From Lachnospiraceae bacterium UBA3762 (GTDB taxonomy: Bacteria > Bacillota > Clostridia > Lachnospirales > Lachnospiraceae): a DNA stretch of 64,000 bases. A model generated the notes under the pieces. The model saw nothing but the letters and a program-made list of their open reading frames with translations, had not been told where the DNA came from and did no database searches. Below are positions 22,140-31,799 of the stretch, piece by piece. The position numbers were made by a program, and so were the translations under genes. Numbering within the stretch: position 1 is the first letter of the stretch; the number at the start of each line of letters is the position of its first letter. The stretch covers positions 23,549 through 87,548 of the forward strand of contig DFGA01000064.1 in assembly GCA_002371615.1 (NCBI GenBank). The letters are read 5' to 3'.

Positions 22140-23853
22140 TAAGATGACCGCTGTATTATACAGCAGTGAACAGCCTTCCGAAAAGGATATGGAGCGTTTG
22201 TCCGCGTTTCTTGGGGATAAATACCAAAAGAACGTATCCATCGGCTGGAAGAAGAGTGAGAAGACAAAGGGTGGGTTCCGCCTTGTTGCAGGAAACGATG
22301 TATATGACTGGAGCGCGGAAGGCAAGCTGCGCCAGCTTCAGGACGCCCTTCTGAAATTTCGTGATGAACGTACGGACATTATCCCCCTTATCAAAGACAC
22401 ACTTTCTTCATGGACACCGTCTGTTATGGCAACGGAGATCGGTACGGTTACAACTGTCGGAGACGGAATCGCAACAGTGAGCGGGCTTGAAGATGCATCA
22501 TACGGAGAAATACTCCTGTTCTCAGGTGGAGTAAGAGGAATGGCGCTCGATCTTCGGCGTGATGAGATAGCGTGCATCCTGTTTGATACTGAGGATGAGG
22601 TGTGCGAAGGAAGTACGGTTAAACGCACGGGAAGAGTTGCCGCAGTCCCTGTCGGAGAAGGATTCCTCGGAAGAGTCGTGGATCCTCTAGGAATCCCGAT
22701 AGACGGCGGGGATGATATAATCGCCGATGATTACAGACCGGTAGAGTGTGAGGCCCCTGCGGTAATAGACAGACAGGCCGTAAATACACCGCTTGAGACG
22801 GGGATCCTTGCGATAGATTCCATGTTTCCGATAGGCCGCGGACAGAGAGAACTAATTATCGGAGACCGCCAAACGGGTAAGAGTACGATATTAACCGATA
22901 CAATCATTAACCAGAAGAACAAGGATGTAATATGCATCTATGTTGCTATCGGACAGAAATCAAGTACGATCGCAAGAGTAGTTGACACACTTACCAGATG
23001 CGGAGCAATGGAGTATACCATCGTTGTAAACGCATCTGCAGCAGAGGCCGCACCGCTTCAGTATATAGCCCCTTACGCGGGATGTGCCATGGGCGAATAC
23101 TTCATGGAAAAGGGGAAGGATGTACTGATCATATACGACGATCTTACAAAACATGCGATAGCTTACCGTTCTATAAGCCTCCTGCTTGAGAGAGCTCCGG
23201 GTCGTGAGGCTTTCCCGGGAGATGTTTTCTACCTGCATTCGAGGCTTTTGGAAAGAGCTGCGCACCTGTGCGATGAAAAAGGCGGAGGTTCAATGACGGC
23301 GCTTCCGGTTATCGAAACACAGGAAGAGGATGTTTCTTCATATATCCCGACAAACGTTATTTCGATTACCGACGGACAGATTTTCCTCTCCAGCGGACTG
23401 TTCAGACTCGGGCAGCGTCCGGCCATAAATGTGGGTCTGTCCGTATCGCGTGTCGGAGGAGATGCGCAGACAAAAGCAATGAAAAAAGCTGTCGGAACTC
23501 TCAGACTTGACCTTGCCCAATACAGGGAGATGGAGACTTTTTCGCAGTTTTCGGGTGATATGGATGAGGCTACGAAGAGGCAGATAAGATACGGCGAAGG
23601 TCTTATGAAGATACTCAAACAAAAGCCGAAGAGCCCCAGAAGCCTTGCACAGCAGGTGTTTATGCTTGTGATAGCAACAATGGACAAGTTTGAGACAATA
23701 GATGTCGAAGATATTGATGATAAGATCGACGAAACAGTTCATGATGTGATGACAAGATGCCAGGATATTGTTCTTAAGATCGAGAATGAAGGTACAATCT
23801 CGGATGAGGATAAACAGAGGATACTTGATACGGTAAGAGGATTACATGAGTGA
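22132..23853 (+). CDS. atpA: ATP synthase F1 alpha subunit with delta C-terminal domain fused at its N-terminus
   Basis: 573 residues instead of ~505. Residues ~4-75 match the C-terminal domain of delta/OSCP: a PSEKDMERLSAFLGDKYQKN helix-strand, a conserved GG (47-48), then AGNDVYDWSAEGKLRQLQDAL, equivalent to the family GDxVxDGSxxGxLxxL. Residues ~80-93 correspond to the usual alpha N-terminal helix, and from ~100 the normal alpha barrel and nucleotide fold follow, with P-loop GDRQTGKST at 244-252 and SVSRVGGDAQ. The delta N-terminal domain, which normally holds alpha, is absent and no atpH lies in the operon. ATG 22132 has AAGGAAG six bases upstream and overlaps atpF by eight bases; an in-frame start at 22081 lies in atpF and is unlikely. 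Confidence 0.93.
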   Translation: MDDKMTAVLYSSEQPSEKDMERLSAFLGDKYQKNVSIGWKKSEKTKGGFRLVAGNDVYDWSAEGKLRQLQDALLKFRDERTDIIPLIKDTLSSWTPSVMATEIGTVTTVGDGIATVSGLEDASYGEILLFSGGVRGMALDLRRDEIACILFDTEDEVCEGSTVKRTGRVAAVPVGEGFLGRVVDPLGIPIDGGDDIIADDYRPVECEAPAVIDRQAVNTPLETGILAIDSMFPIGRGQRELIIGDRQTGKSTILTDTIINQKNKDVICIYVAIGQKSSTIARVVDTLTRCGAMEYTIVVNASAAEAAPLQYIAPYAGCAMGEYFMEKGKDVLIIYDDLTKHAIAYRSISLLLERAPGREAFPGDVFYLHSRLLERAAHLCDEKGGGSMTALPVIETQEEDVSSYIPTNVISITDGQIFLSSGLFRLGQRPAINVGLSVSRVGGDAQTKAMKKAVGTLRLDLAQYREMETFSQFSGDMDEATKRQIRYGEGLMKILKQKPKSPRSLAQQVFMLVIATMDKFETIDVEDIDDKIDETVHDVMTRCQDIVLKIENEGTISDEDKQRILDTVRGLHE

Positions 23854-24769
23854 TATCAGAGAGATAAAATCACGGATGAAGTCAGTATCGGACACCGCCA
23901 AGATAACAAAGGCCATGTACATGATCTCATCGAGTAAGATGAGAAGAGCAAGAGCCGAGCTGGAGCGGACGAGACCGCATTTTGATGCACTAAGCAGTGA
24001 GATCAAGAGGATATTCAGGTCTAAAAGTCATATAGACAGTCCCTATATGTATCCTGCCGACGGGTCCCATGATCTTCCGGGAGCATATGCGTACATCGTC
24101 GTAACATCCGACAAAGGACTTGCGGGATTTTACAATCATGCAGTCATTAAGGAATTCGAAAGTCAGATGACGGATCATGAAAGCAGATACTTTATGGTCG
24201 GAGACTACGGGTGTAAATACTGTGATGCGCTTGGGATCGAATATGACGGTGAGTTCCGCTTCTCCGCAGATAACCCTACAATGCGCAGAACCAGGCGTAT
24301 GGCGGATTACATACTTGATGAATATGATGCGGGCAGGGTCTCAAAAATATTCCTTATATATACCGATCTTGAGAATAATATCTCGCAAAAAGCCAGGACT
24401 GTAAGACTTTTGCCGTTTCACCGTAAAGATTTTACGGATGGGGATGCGATGAATGATAATGTGAGGTTTAATTTCTTTCCGTCGGCAGAAAGTGTACTTA
24501 ACAACATAGTCAGAAGTTATGTTGCTGAATATCTGTACAGTGCACTTGTTGACAGTTACTGCTGCGAACAGAGTGCGAGAATGAATGCAATGGATGAGGC
24601 AGACAGGAATGCCAACGAACTGATGACTGAACTGCGTCTTGAATATAATCATGCCCGCCAGGGTAAGATCACAAGAGAGATAACCGAGATCTCCGCAGGT
24701 GCACGGGCACTTAAGAAAAAGAAAATGGCGGAGATCGCTGCCAAAGGAGCAAATACAAATGGAAGGTAA
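23846..24769 (+). CDS. atpG: ATP synthase F1 gamma subunit
   Basis: 307 residues. Central rotor shaft. N-terminal helix MSDIREIKSRMKSVSDTAKITKAMYMISSSKMRRA and C-terminal helix with SARMNAMDEADRNANELMTELRLEYNHARQGKITREITEI are characteristic; the middle Rossmann-like domain (VVTSDKGLAGFYN) is slightly divergent. It overlaps atpA by eight bases and atpD by eleven, so the F1 genes are tightly coupled. Confidence 0.94.
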   Translation: MSDIREIKSRMKSVSDTAKITKAMYMISSSKMRRARAELERTRPHFDALSSEIKRIFRSKSHIDSPYMYPADGSHDLPGAYAYIVVTSDKGLAGFYNHAVIKEFESQMTDHESRYFMVGDYGCKYCDALGIEYDGEFRFSADNPTMRRTRRMADYILDEYDAGRVSKIFLIYTDLENNISQKARTVRLLPFHRKDFTDGDAMNDNVRFNFFPSAESVLNNIVRSYVAEYLYSALVDSYCCEQSARMNAMDEADRNANELMTELRLEYNHARQGKITREITEISAGARALKKKKMAEIAAKGANTNGR

Positions 24770-26144
24770 GATCGTTCAGATTTCCGGTCCCGTAGTGGAT
24801 GTGGAGTTTCCGGCAGGGGGACTTCCAAGGATACGGGAAGCTTTATATACAAAAAACGGCGATAAGAATGTGTTCATGGAAGTTGAACAGCATATAGGGC
24901 ACGAGACGGTCCGGTGCATTATGATGGGACAAAGTGAAGGATTAAAGCGGAATATGACCGTTACCGCCACGGGTAATTCCATCACTGTTCCGGTGGGAGA
25001 TGTTACACTCGGCAGGATGTTTAATGTATTGGGTGACCCTATAGACGGTATGGGGAATATCTCCTCTGATGCGACAAGGTGGAGCATACACAGAAAAGCT
25101 CCTGCTTTTAGTGAGCAGAAGAGCTCGATAGAGATACTTGAGACCGGGCTTAAGGTAATAGACCTTATAGAGCCGTATACCAAGGGCGGTAAGATCGGAC
25201 TGTTCGGAGGAGCAGGGGTTGGCAAGACCGTTCTGATTCAGGAGATGATTCACAATGTCGCAATGGAACACGGCGGGTATTCCGTGTTTGCAGGCGTAGG
25301 AGAGAGAAGCCGTGAAGGAAACGATCTGTGGAATGAAATGAGAGAAAGCGGTGTAATAGACAAAGCAGCGCTTGTGTTCGGACAGATGAACGAGCCGTCG
25401 GGAGTCAGGATGAGAGTCGCTCTCTCGGGACTTACCATGGCTGAGTATTTCAGAGATGAACAAAAGAAAGACGTACTTCTGTTTGTTGATAATATATTCA
25501 GATTTGTTCAGGCGGGAAGCGAAGTATCCACGCTTCTCGGGCGCTTGCCATCCGCGGTGGGTTACCAGCCGACTCTGGCGGAGGAGATGGGGGCTTTGCA
25601 GGAGCGTGTTTCATCGACTAAGAACGGGTCTATAACAAGCGTCCAGGCAGTGTATGTTCCTGCGGATGACCTTACCGATCCTGCACCGGCAACAACTTTT
25701 GCCCACCTTGACGCAACGACTGTCCTGTCGCGTAAGATAGCCGAGCAGGGTATTTATCCTGCGGTTGATCCGCTTGAATCATCATCTGCCATACTTGAGG
25801 AAAGTATTGTCGGTAAGGAGCATTACGATACCGCATGGGCGGTTAAGAACCTGCTTCAAAAGTATAACGAACTTAAGGATATCATTGCCATCCTCGGAAT
25901 GGAAGAACTTAGTGAAGAGGACAAGCTTACTGTTAACAGGGCCAGAAAAGCACAAAGATTTCTCGCCCAGCCTTTAAGTGTGGCCGAGAAGTTTACGGGA
26001 GTCAAAGGTGTATATGTTCCGCTGTCAGAAACGATTAAGGGCTTTTCGGCTATTCTCGGAGGCGATGCCGACAATATGCCGGAAGCTGCATTCTACAACG
26101 TGGGAACACTTGATGACGCATACGCAAAGAGCAAGCAGATATGA
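24759..26144 (+). CDS. atpD: ATP synthase F1 beta subunit
   Basis: 461 residues. Catalytic subunit. P-loop GGAGVGKT, the GERSREGND segment, LLFVDNIFRFVQAGSEVSTLLGR and DLTDPAPATTFAHLDATTVLSR are all canonical. Start ATG 24759 (MEGKIVQISGPVVDVEFP) is preferred because it matches the family start and has AAAGGAG upstream; an in-frame start at 24699 falls inside gamma. Confidence 0.97.
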   Translation: MEGKIVQISGPVVDVEFPAGGLPRIREALYTKNGDKNVFMEVEQHIGHETVRCIMMGQSEGLKRNMTVTATGNSITVPVGDVTLGRMFNVLGDPIDGMGNISSDATRWSIHRKAPAFSEQKSSIEILETGLKVIDLIEPYTKGGKIGLFGGAGVGKTVLIQEMIHNVAMEHGGYSVFAGVGERSREGNDLWNEMRESGVIDKAALVFGQMNEPSGVRMRVALSGLTMAEYFRDEQKKDVLLFVDNIFRFVQAGSEVSTLLGRLPSAVGYQPTLAEEMGALQERVSSTKNGSITSVQAVYVPADDLTDPAPATTFAHLDATTVLSRKIAEQGIYPAVDPLESSSAILEESIVGKEHYDTAWAVKNLLQKYNELKDIIAILGMEELSEEDKLTVNRARKAQRFLAQPLSVAEKFTGVKGVYVPLSETIKGFSAILGGDADNMPEAAFYNVGTLDDAYAKSKQI

Positions 26145-26557
26145 ATGAATTTAATCTTCATATAATTGAAGCAGACAAGGATTTTTTTGAGGGCAAATGC
26201 GTTTCTCTTGTTATACCGACAACCGAAGGAATGTACGGTATACAGGCCATGCATGAGAATCTTGTTGCGGCAATCGATATCGGGGTCATTAAGTATACCC
26301 TTCCGGACGGAACCAGATGTCACGCGGCCGTATCAAACGGAATGGTCAAAGTTGAGAATAACAATGTCCTTATTCTTGTGGAATCGTGTGAAGATCCCGA
26401 TGACATTGATGAGGAAAGAGCCAGACGTGAGGAAGAGGATGCAAGAGATGTTCTGGCCGGCAAGACTGACAGGATCAATTACCGGGCCGCCAAAGGGATG
26501 CTGGCAAGAGCGGTCAACCGTCTCAAGATCAAGAAAAGATACGGGAAATATAACTGA
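26141..26557 (+). CDS. atpC: ATP synthase F1 epsilon subunit
   Basis: 138 residues. N-terminal beta-sandwich (LHIIEADKDFFEGKCVSLVIPTTEGMYGI, canonical GExGxxxI-like site with MY) and two C-terminal helices rich in Arg/Glu, which in the family can brake the rotor. It overlaps atpD by four bases (ATGA). It converges with the acyltransferase gene, whose stop codon is two bases away. Confidence 0.92.
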   Translation: MNEFNLHIIEADKDFFEGKCVSLVIPTTEGMYGIQAMHENLVAAIDIGVIKYTLPDGTRCHAAVSNGMVKVENNNVLILVESCEDPDDIDEERARREEEDARDVLAGKTDRINYRAAKGMLARAVNRLKIKKRYGKYN

Positions 26558-26559
26558 TG

Positions 26560-28464
26560 TCAGTCTGACTGCTGCTTCAGCTGTATTCTTATAACCGGTC
26601 TGATTGCCCCGCCGGGGCGGTTTATTTCTTTTCCTGCCTCCCGTATTTCGCCGTCAACCGTTACTATAGGAGCGGTCACGGAATTTTCACCCTGTTCCGG
26701 CATAAGCCACCACCATGAACTTCTGTAACCTTTCATATCCCACATATTTGCTTTGCTCATACTGTTGACATTAACACCTGCGCTCTTTGCAGCAGGCGTA
26801 AGGAGCAGCTGCCTCTCCCGGTCGGAATCAAAAGCATTGGCTGCTTCCTGTACGGTAAGCAGCGTGATATAGTCGCCTTCGAATCTTGCCATTGCTCCAA
26901 GCTCATACATGGAAAATGACCCGATATATTCCGGAGAGTTGATATAGGCGCGTATATCAGAATTCTCCCATGAGACACTTTCGTGTTTCTGGTTGAAACT
27001 CCTGCCGTCTATTCCGTATTTACACAGAAGCACGGCAGAGTCTGCGGTCTTTTCTATCACGATAAACCGAAGCCGCTCTTTTCCTATTTTTCTGTGGTCG
27101 CATTCAAAATGTCCCCAGTACACCTCGTCTCCGACGTTCGCATTGACAAGATCATTCATTTCCTGTTTATATTCACTTCTGGCAAAGATTGTTCCTCTAA
27201 ATGTGACTATAATGTAAGCGATTATTCCGGCACCAAGAACTGCGATCGATACTTTTCGTATCAGTGCGACTCTTTTTTCGTGCTGCTTTCGGATAAGCCT
27301 GCCTTCGATAGTATCGTTGTAGGTTTTACCGCGTATCAGACGGCTTAGTGCATATATAGTTTTATCCTTTATAAAATGTACCGGTGGAGCGATAACTGCC
27401 GTAGATGCAATACTGCATACAATTACTACGGCATACCGGAGAAAATCATTCATTCGCACTTCACCGAATATCCTGTTAACAAAATATCCGTGTACCAAGA
27501 ACAATTCCACACTGATCGAACTTAAATAGTTTAATGCTTTATTTCCGATGGTGATACGCATATTAAGAAGAAGTACGAACACTGTGAATATAAGACATCC
27601 GATCAACTGGATAAGTAATGTTATTATTTGATCCCGGGTTGTGTCATAGTAGCCGAAAAGTACGACAGCAAATCTACATGCATACGCGCTTATTACGGTC
27701 AGGATTGAAAAAACCGGCAGCAGGATCCTGTAATGCCTGTTCATAAAATCTGACAGACGCATCTTAAATCTTGCAAACAACATCCCAAACATAAATATAG
27801 CGGTTGAATTGTACCACCATTCTCCTTTGAACCAGTGAGCCTTGTTGCCCGGAAGATCGTGCCCTGCCCCCATACAGTGCAGTATGACGATAACAGTTGC
27901 CGCACACATAATGATAAGGGCAATGTCTTTGTTTTTAATTAATCTGAAGATTATGTAAAAAAGCAGATAGAGTATTGTAATTTCAACTATAAACCAGCCG
28001 TTGCTGTTGATAAGTGTCAGGCCGAAAATATTCGACAAAGCAGATGAAAACGTTCTGTGGGCATCATAAACGCATACATTTAATATGAGCCCGAGTGTAT
28101 TGATTAACCAGAAAGGAATCAGAACAGTAGGAAGGCGTCTTGGCAAAAAGCCGTCAAGGTATCCGGGCTTTGTAAGCAGGCTTGTAATAAGACCGTATCC
28201 CGAGAAGAAGAAAAACAGTGCCGTAAAGAATATGCCGATGTAGTTGAGCATCGTTACTGGACCTTTGTAAGCAGAACCGTAAACAGTAATATCCTGCGTT
28301 ACATGGTGGAGAATAATGGCAATGCATGAAGATGCCTGAATCATTTTGGACTGATCAAGGCTTATAAAATCATCGCTTACGGTTTTACTCCTGCTGATTT
28401 TTGCTTTGTTAAATATTAGTACAAGAAGCGCTGCCGGGTATATCATCAACAGATAATATCTCAT
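26560..28464 (-). CDS. Membrane acyltransferase (OafA/acyltransferase-3 type) with C-terminal DUF6273-like domain
   Basis: 634 residues. Residues ~40-375 form about ten membrane helices of the acyltransferase-3 type (SKMIQASSCIAIILHHV, FFFFSGYGLITSL, PRRLPTVLIPFW), which usually transfer acetyl or other acyl groups to surface glycans. After another helix (~405-425) comes a soluble part that matches the DUF6273-like pattern (WENSDIRAYIN...; SSWWWLMPEQGENSVTAPIVTVDGEI...GGAIRPVIRI), a domain seen in secreted and surface proteins of gut Clostridia and of unknown role. The combination suggests a surface-modifying enzyme with an extracytoplasmic recognition module. ATG 28464 has TTAGGAG seven bases upstream. 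Single gene, convergent with atpC. Confidence 0.85.
   Translation of the reverse strand: MRYYLLMIYPAALLVLIFNKAKISRSKTVSDDFISLDQSKMIQASSCIAIILHHVTQDITVYGSAYKGPVTMLNYIGIFFTALFFFFSGYGLITSLLTKPGYLDGFLPRRLPTVLIPFWLINTLGLILNVCVYDAHRTFSSALSNIFGLTLINSNGWFIVEITILYLLFYIIFRLIKNKDIALIIMCAATVIVILHCMGAGHDLPGNKAHWFKGEWWYNSTAIFMFGMLFARFKMRLSDFMNRHYRILLPVFSILTVISAYACRFAVVLFGYYDTTRDQIITLLIQLIGCLIFTVFVLLLNMRITIGNKALNYLSSISVELFLVHGYFVNRIFGEVRMNDFLRYAVVIVCSIASTAVIAPPVHFIKDKTIYALSRLIRGKTYNDTIEGRLIRKQHEKRVALIRKVSIAVLGAGIIAYIIVTFRGTIFARSEYKQEMNDLVNANVGDEVYWGHFECDHRKIGKERLRFIVIEKTADSAVLLCKYGIDGRSFNQKHESVSWENSDIRAYINSPEYIGSFSMYELGAMARFEGDYITLLTVQEAANAFDSDRERQLLLTPAAKSAGVNVNSMSKANMWDMKGYRSSWWWLMPEQGENSVTAPIVTVDGEIREAGKEINRPGGAIRPVIRIQLKQQSD
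26592..26630 (+). terminator. Probable terminator of the ATP synthase operon inside the convergent gene
   Basis: GCCCC-GCC-GGGGC (26606-26618), with outer pairing AACCG (26592-26596) to CGGTT (26618-26622), followed by TTTATTTCTTTT. It lies within the 3' coding part of the minus-strand acyltransferase, because the two genes leave only two bases between stop codons. Confidence 0.55.
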
Positions 28465-28569
28465 AGAATTCTCCTAAATAACTGTATTTTATCCTTACAT
28501 CAAATAGATATACACAATGTTTAATGAATTTGATAAAATCATTATATAATTCATTTAGGGAGGCGTAAA

Positions 28570-31500
28570 GTGAAGGGAGTCAATACTAAGAGTATTACGG
28601 CGGTTGCACTGGCAGGAGGCATAGTCGTTGCGCTGATACTTATATTGGGAACTGTATGGAACGGCGGAAGGGCGAGCACCGATACGAAGCAGGCTGTGCG
28701 AAATGTCAGTCTGTTTTATCTTGATGAACTGGCCGGAAGAAGAGAACAGGTGGTGGCATCCACACTCAATGATTACATAAGCAATCTTGATGTGGCTATC
28801 GGATTACTCTCAACGGATGATCTTAGCACGGTTGAAAATCTTCAGACTTATCAGCTTAGAATGAAGCAGTTATATGGTTTGGAAAAGTTTGCATTCGTTG
28901 ATGAAACAGGGACTATTTATACATCAAGGGGAACAAGAGATGATATAGACCGGTACGGGTTTGATTATAAGACCATATCGGGTCCGGAGATATCGGTAAT
29001 GGATGCCGAGGGTGAGAGTACCAGGATCGTGATAGCGGCACCGACAGACAGGCTGCCCTTTAACGGACACTTTCTTGTGGCGGGATTCATGGAGATCGAC
29101 ATGGACAGGATGCTTGAGACCATCTCGTTTCAGTCGGGCTCTAACAGCACAACTTTCTGTAACATTTACACACCTAAAGGGTATTCTCTGACTAATTCTG
29201 TTCTTGGAGGACTTGCCAAGGAGGATAATCTTTTGTCAGCTCTTGACAATGCTGTTTTTGAGGACGAATACAGCAGCAAGAAGGTCAGGGATGATTTTTC
29301 CTACGGACATTCGGGAGTTGTTTCTTTTACTTATAACGGCATTTCCGAGACGCTCTATTATGTTCCGGTTCACCGTACCGACTGGATGCTTACTTATCTG
29401 ATAAGAGAGAGCGTTATCAGCGAACAGATAGAGACTATTTCCGATGAGATCGTAAGAAGGAGCATGACACTTGCTGCCCTTACAACTATCGTGCTTGCCG
29501 GAGTATTTGTCATGATGCTGTTACAGACACGTCGAGCAACGAGACTGGCACTTGAGAGGGAAACTGCCGAGACCATGCAGCAGGAGATGGAAGAGCGTAT
29601 TGCACTTCAGGATGAGCTTCTCGAACAGGAAAAGAGGCGTGCCCAGCTTGACAGCATGATCACTGCCATGGCATCGGATTACAGGAGTGTATTCTATGTT
29701 GATCTTGACTCGGATCGGGCAGTCTGCCACAGAAGAGATGAGTCCGACATCAGGATCGCAAGAGATGATGAGTTCGTTTTTTCGGAAGCATTTACCCAGT
29801 ATGCAAACGAGTATGTGACAGAGGATTATCGGCAGCAGTTTCTTGATTTTATCAAACCCGAGAATATCAGGGAGGGGCTTTCAAAGAGTGTAATAATAGC
29901 CCTGCGGTATCTTGTCAGTAAAGACGGGGTCGAGAGCTATGAGATGCTTCGCATGGCAGATGTAAACAGGCAGGACGAAAATCGTGACGAAGTCATACAC
30001 GCGGTAGGTGTGGGCTTTACGGATATCGATGAGGAAATGCGGGAATCGCTTGCCAGAAGCCAGGCTCTTTCCGATGCGCTAAAGACGGCGGAGAATGCCA
30101 GCAAGGCCAAGACAGTATTTTTGTCCAATATGAGCCATGAGATACGGACACCGATGAATGCGATCATAGGGCTGGATTCTCTGGCGCTTAATGAACCGGG
30201 AATATCGGATAACACCAAGGATTACCTTGAAAAAATAGGAAGCAGCGCACATCATCTGCTGAATCTTATAAATGATATTCTTGATATGTCCAGGATAGAA
30301 GCTGGAAGGATGACACTCAAAAATGAGGAGTTTGCTTTTTCGGAGCTTATGGAACAGATTTGTATGATTTTTGACGGGCAGTGTAGGGAAAAGGGACTTG
30401 AGTATAACTGTCATGTGGGCGAAGGTATTAATGATTATTACATAGGCGACAGTATTAAACTGCGTCAGGTGCTCATCAATATTCTCGGCAATGCTGTCAA
30501 ATTTACACCCGAAGGCGGACAAGTCAGTCTTGATGTGGAGAAGACAGGAGGTTTTGGCGGCAGATCCGTACTGCAGTTTGTTATAAAAGATACCGGAATA
30601 GGAATGAGCAAGGAGTATCTGCCCAAGATTTTCGATGCATTCAGTCAGGAAGATTCCGGAGTTATGAATAAATACGGAAGTTCCGGACTGGGCATGCCGA
30701 TTACAAAAAGCATTATCGAAATGATGAACGGCGAGATAAATGTAGAAAGCGAGAAGGGTAAAGGTACTACATTTACGGTGCGCGTTACACTGAACGATTC
30801 CGAGCGGAAGAAGGATGAGAATTCAAACACAAATGAAATACGGCTGCAGGATATGAAGGTGCTTGTGATAGATGATGATCAGGTCACCTGCGATCAGGCA
30901 AAACTTGTACTCTCCCAGGCGGGGATAGAAGCGGATACCGTGCAGTCCGGGCGAGAGGCAGTGGAGGCCGTGAAGCTTGCATGTGCCAGACAGGAACCGT
31001 ACAATCTGATCATAGTTGACTGGAAAATGCCTGAAATGGATGGTGTGGAGACGACCCGTCAGATTCGAACTGCAATAGGTCAGGATACCGCGGTGATACT
31101 TCTAACTGCATACAACTGGGAAGATGTGTACGATGAAGCCATAAGTGCCGGAGTGGACAGCTTTATTGCCAAGCCGCTGTTTGCGGATAATTTGATCAGC
31201 GAATTCAAGAAAGTACTGGACAAAAAGGATACTTCGCCGGCTCACGTTCATAAGAAGGCTGATCTTGAAGGCAGACATATTCTGCTTGCGGAGGATATGG
31301 AGATTAACGCCGATATAATGACGGAAGTGCTTTCTATGAGAAATGTGGTTACCGACGTAGCCGTTAACGGAAAGGAGGCAGTGCATCTGTATGAATCAAA
31401 GCCGGAAGGATATTATGATGCGATACTTATGGATATGCGCATGCCTGAAATGGATGGTCTGGAGGCGACAAGAGTAATCCGCTCATCGGGACGAGGAGAC

Positions 31501-31656
31501 AGTGAGGCAATACCTATAATAGCACTTACTGCCAACGCTTTTGACGAGGATGTGCAGCAAAGCCTTCAGGCAGGACTGAACGCTCACCTGAGCAAGCCGG
31601 TAGAGCCGGATGTTTTGTTCGAAACCCTTGAGAAACTCATCGGTCAAAGGGCGTGA
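28570..31656 (+). CDS. Hybrid sensor histidine kinase with double-Cache-like sensor and two receivers
   Basis: 1028 residues, GTG start with GGGAGG upstream. One membrane helix near residues 9-28, an extracytoplasmic sensor of ~265 residues resembling a Cache domain (MKQLYGLEKFAFVDETGTIYTSRG), a second helix at ~300-318, a coiled coil and a PAS-like region to ~500. The kinase core follows: H523 in NMSHEIRTPMN, N box NILGNAVKFTPEGG, G boxes DTGIGMS and GLGMPIT. Two receivers have predicted phospho-acceptors D817 (IIVDWKMPEMDG) and D955 (LMDMRMPEMDG). No DNA-binding output and no histidine phosphotransfer domain, so the partner is elsewhere; the REC domain of the permease/GGDEF/EAL fusion is one candidate (speculative). 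A TATAAT at 28545-28550 is a likely -10 element. Confidence 0.93.
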   Translation: MKGVNTKSITAVALAGGIVVALILILGTVWNGGRASTDTKQAVRNVSLFYLDELAGRREQVVASTLNDYISNLDVAIGLLSTDDLSTVENLQTYQLRMKQLYGLEKFAFVDETGTIYTSRGTRDDIDRYGFDYKTISGPEISVMDAEGESTRIVIAAPTDRLPFNGHFLVAGFMEIDMDRMLETISFQSGSNSTTFCNIYTPKGYSLTNSVLGGLAKEDNLLSALDNAVFEDEYSSKKVRDDFSYGHSGVVSFTYNGISETLYYVPVHRTDWMLTYLIRESVISEQIETISDEIVRRSMTLAALTTIVLAGVFVMMLLQTRRATRLALERETAETMQQEMEERIALQDELLEQEKRRAQLDSMITAMASDYRSVFYVDLDSDRAVCHRRDESDIRIARDDEFVFSEAFTQYANEYVTEDYRQQFLDFIKPENIREGLSKSVIIALRYLVSKDGVESYEMLRMADVNRQDENRDEVIHAVGVGFTDIDEEMRESLARSQALSDALKTAENASKAKTVFLSNMSHEIRTPMNAIIGLDSLALNEPGISDNTKDYLEKIGSSAHHLLNLINDILDMSRIEAGRMTLKNEEFAFSELMEQICMIFDGQCREKGLEYNCHVGEGINDYYIGDSIKLRQVLINILGNAVKFTPEGGQVSLDVEKTGGFGGRSVLQFVIKDTGIGMSKEYLPKIFDAFSQEDSGVMNKYGSSGLGMPITKSIIEMMNGEINVESEKGKGTTFTVRVTLNDSERKKDENSNTNEIRLQDMKVLVIDDDQVTCDQAKLVLSQAGIEADTVQSGREAVEAVKLACARQEPYNLIIVDWKMPEMDGVETTRQIRTAIGQDTAVILLTAYNWEDVYDEAISAGVDSFIAKPLFADNLISEFKKVLDKKDTSPAHVHKKADLEGRHILLAEDMEINADIMTEVLSMRNVVTDVAVNGKEAVHLYESKPEGYYDAILMDMRMPEMDGLEATRVIRSSGRGDSEAIPIIALTANAFDEDVQQSLQAGLNAHLSKPVEPDVLFETLEKLIGQRA

Positions 31657-31673
31657 TAATAATATGACCCGGT

Positions 31674-31705
31674 ACAAAGATCCCGCATAAGCGGGATCTT
31701 TGTTT
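31674..31705 (+). terminator. Terminator after the hybrid kinase gene
   Basis: ACAAAGATCCCGC (31674-31686) pairs perfectly with GCGGGATCTTTGT (31691-31703) around ATAA; the U-rich tail (TTTGTTTATGTT) is imperfect. Confidence 0.75.
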
Positions 31706-31723
31706 ATGTTCAGGTAAGTGTAT

Positions 31724-31752
31724 TTGAAAAAATAACGCATATATAGTAAAAT
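31724..31752 (+). promoter_or_regulatory. Promoter of the citrate synthase operon
   Basis: TTGAAA (31724-31729), exact 17-base spacer, TAAAAT (31747-31752), about 40 bases before the citrate synthase start. Confidence 0.75.
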
Positions 31753-31799
31753 AAACACTTAGTTTGCATTAATACAAAACATTGAAATGGGGGTTGCTT

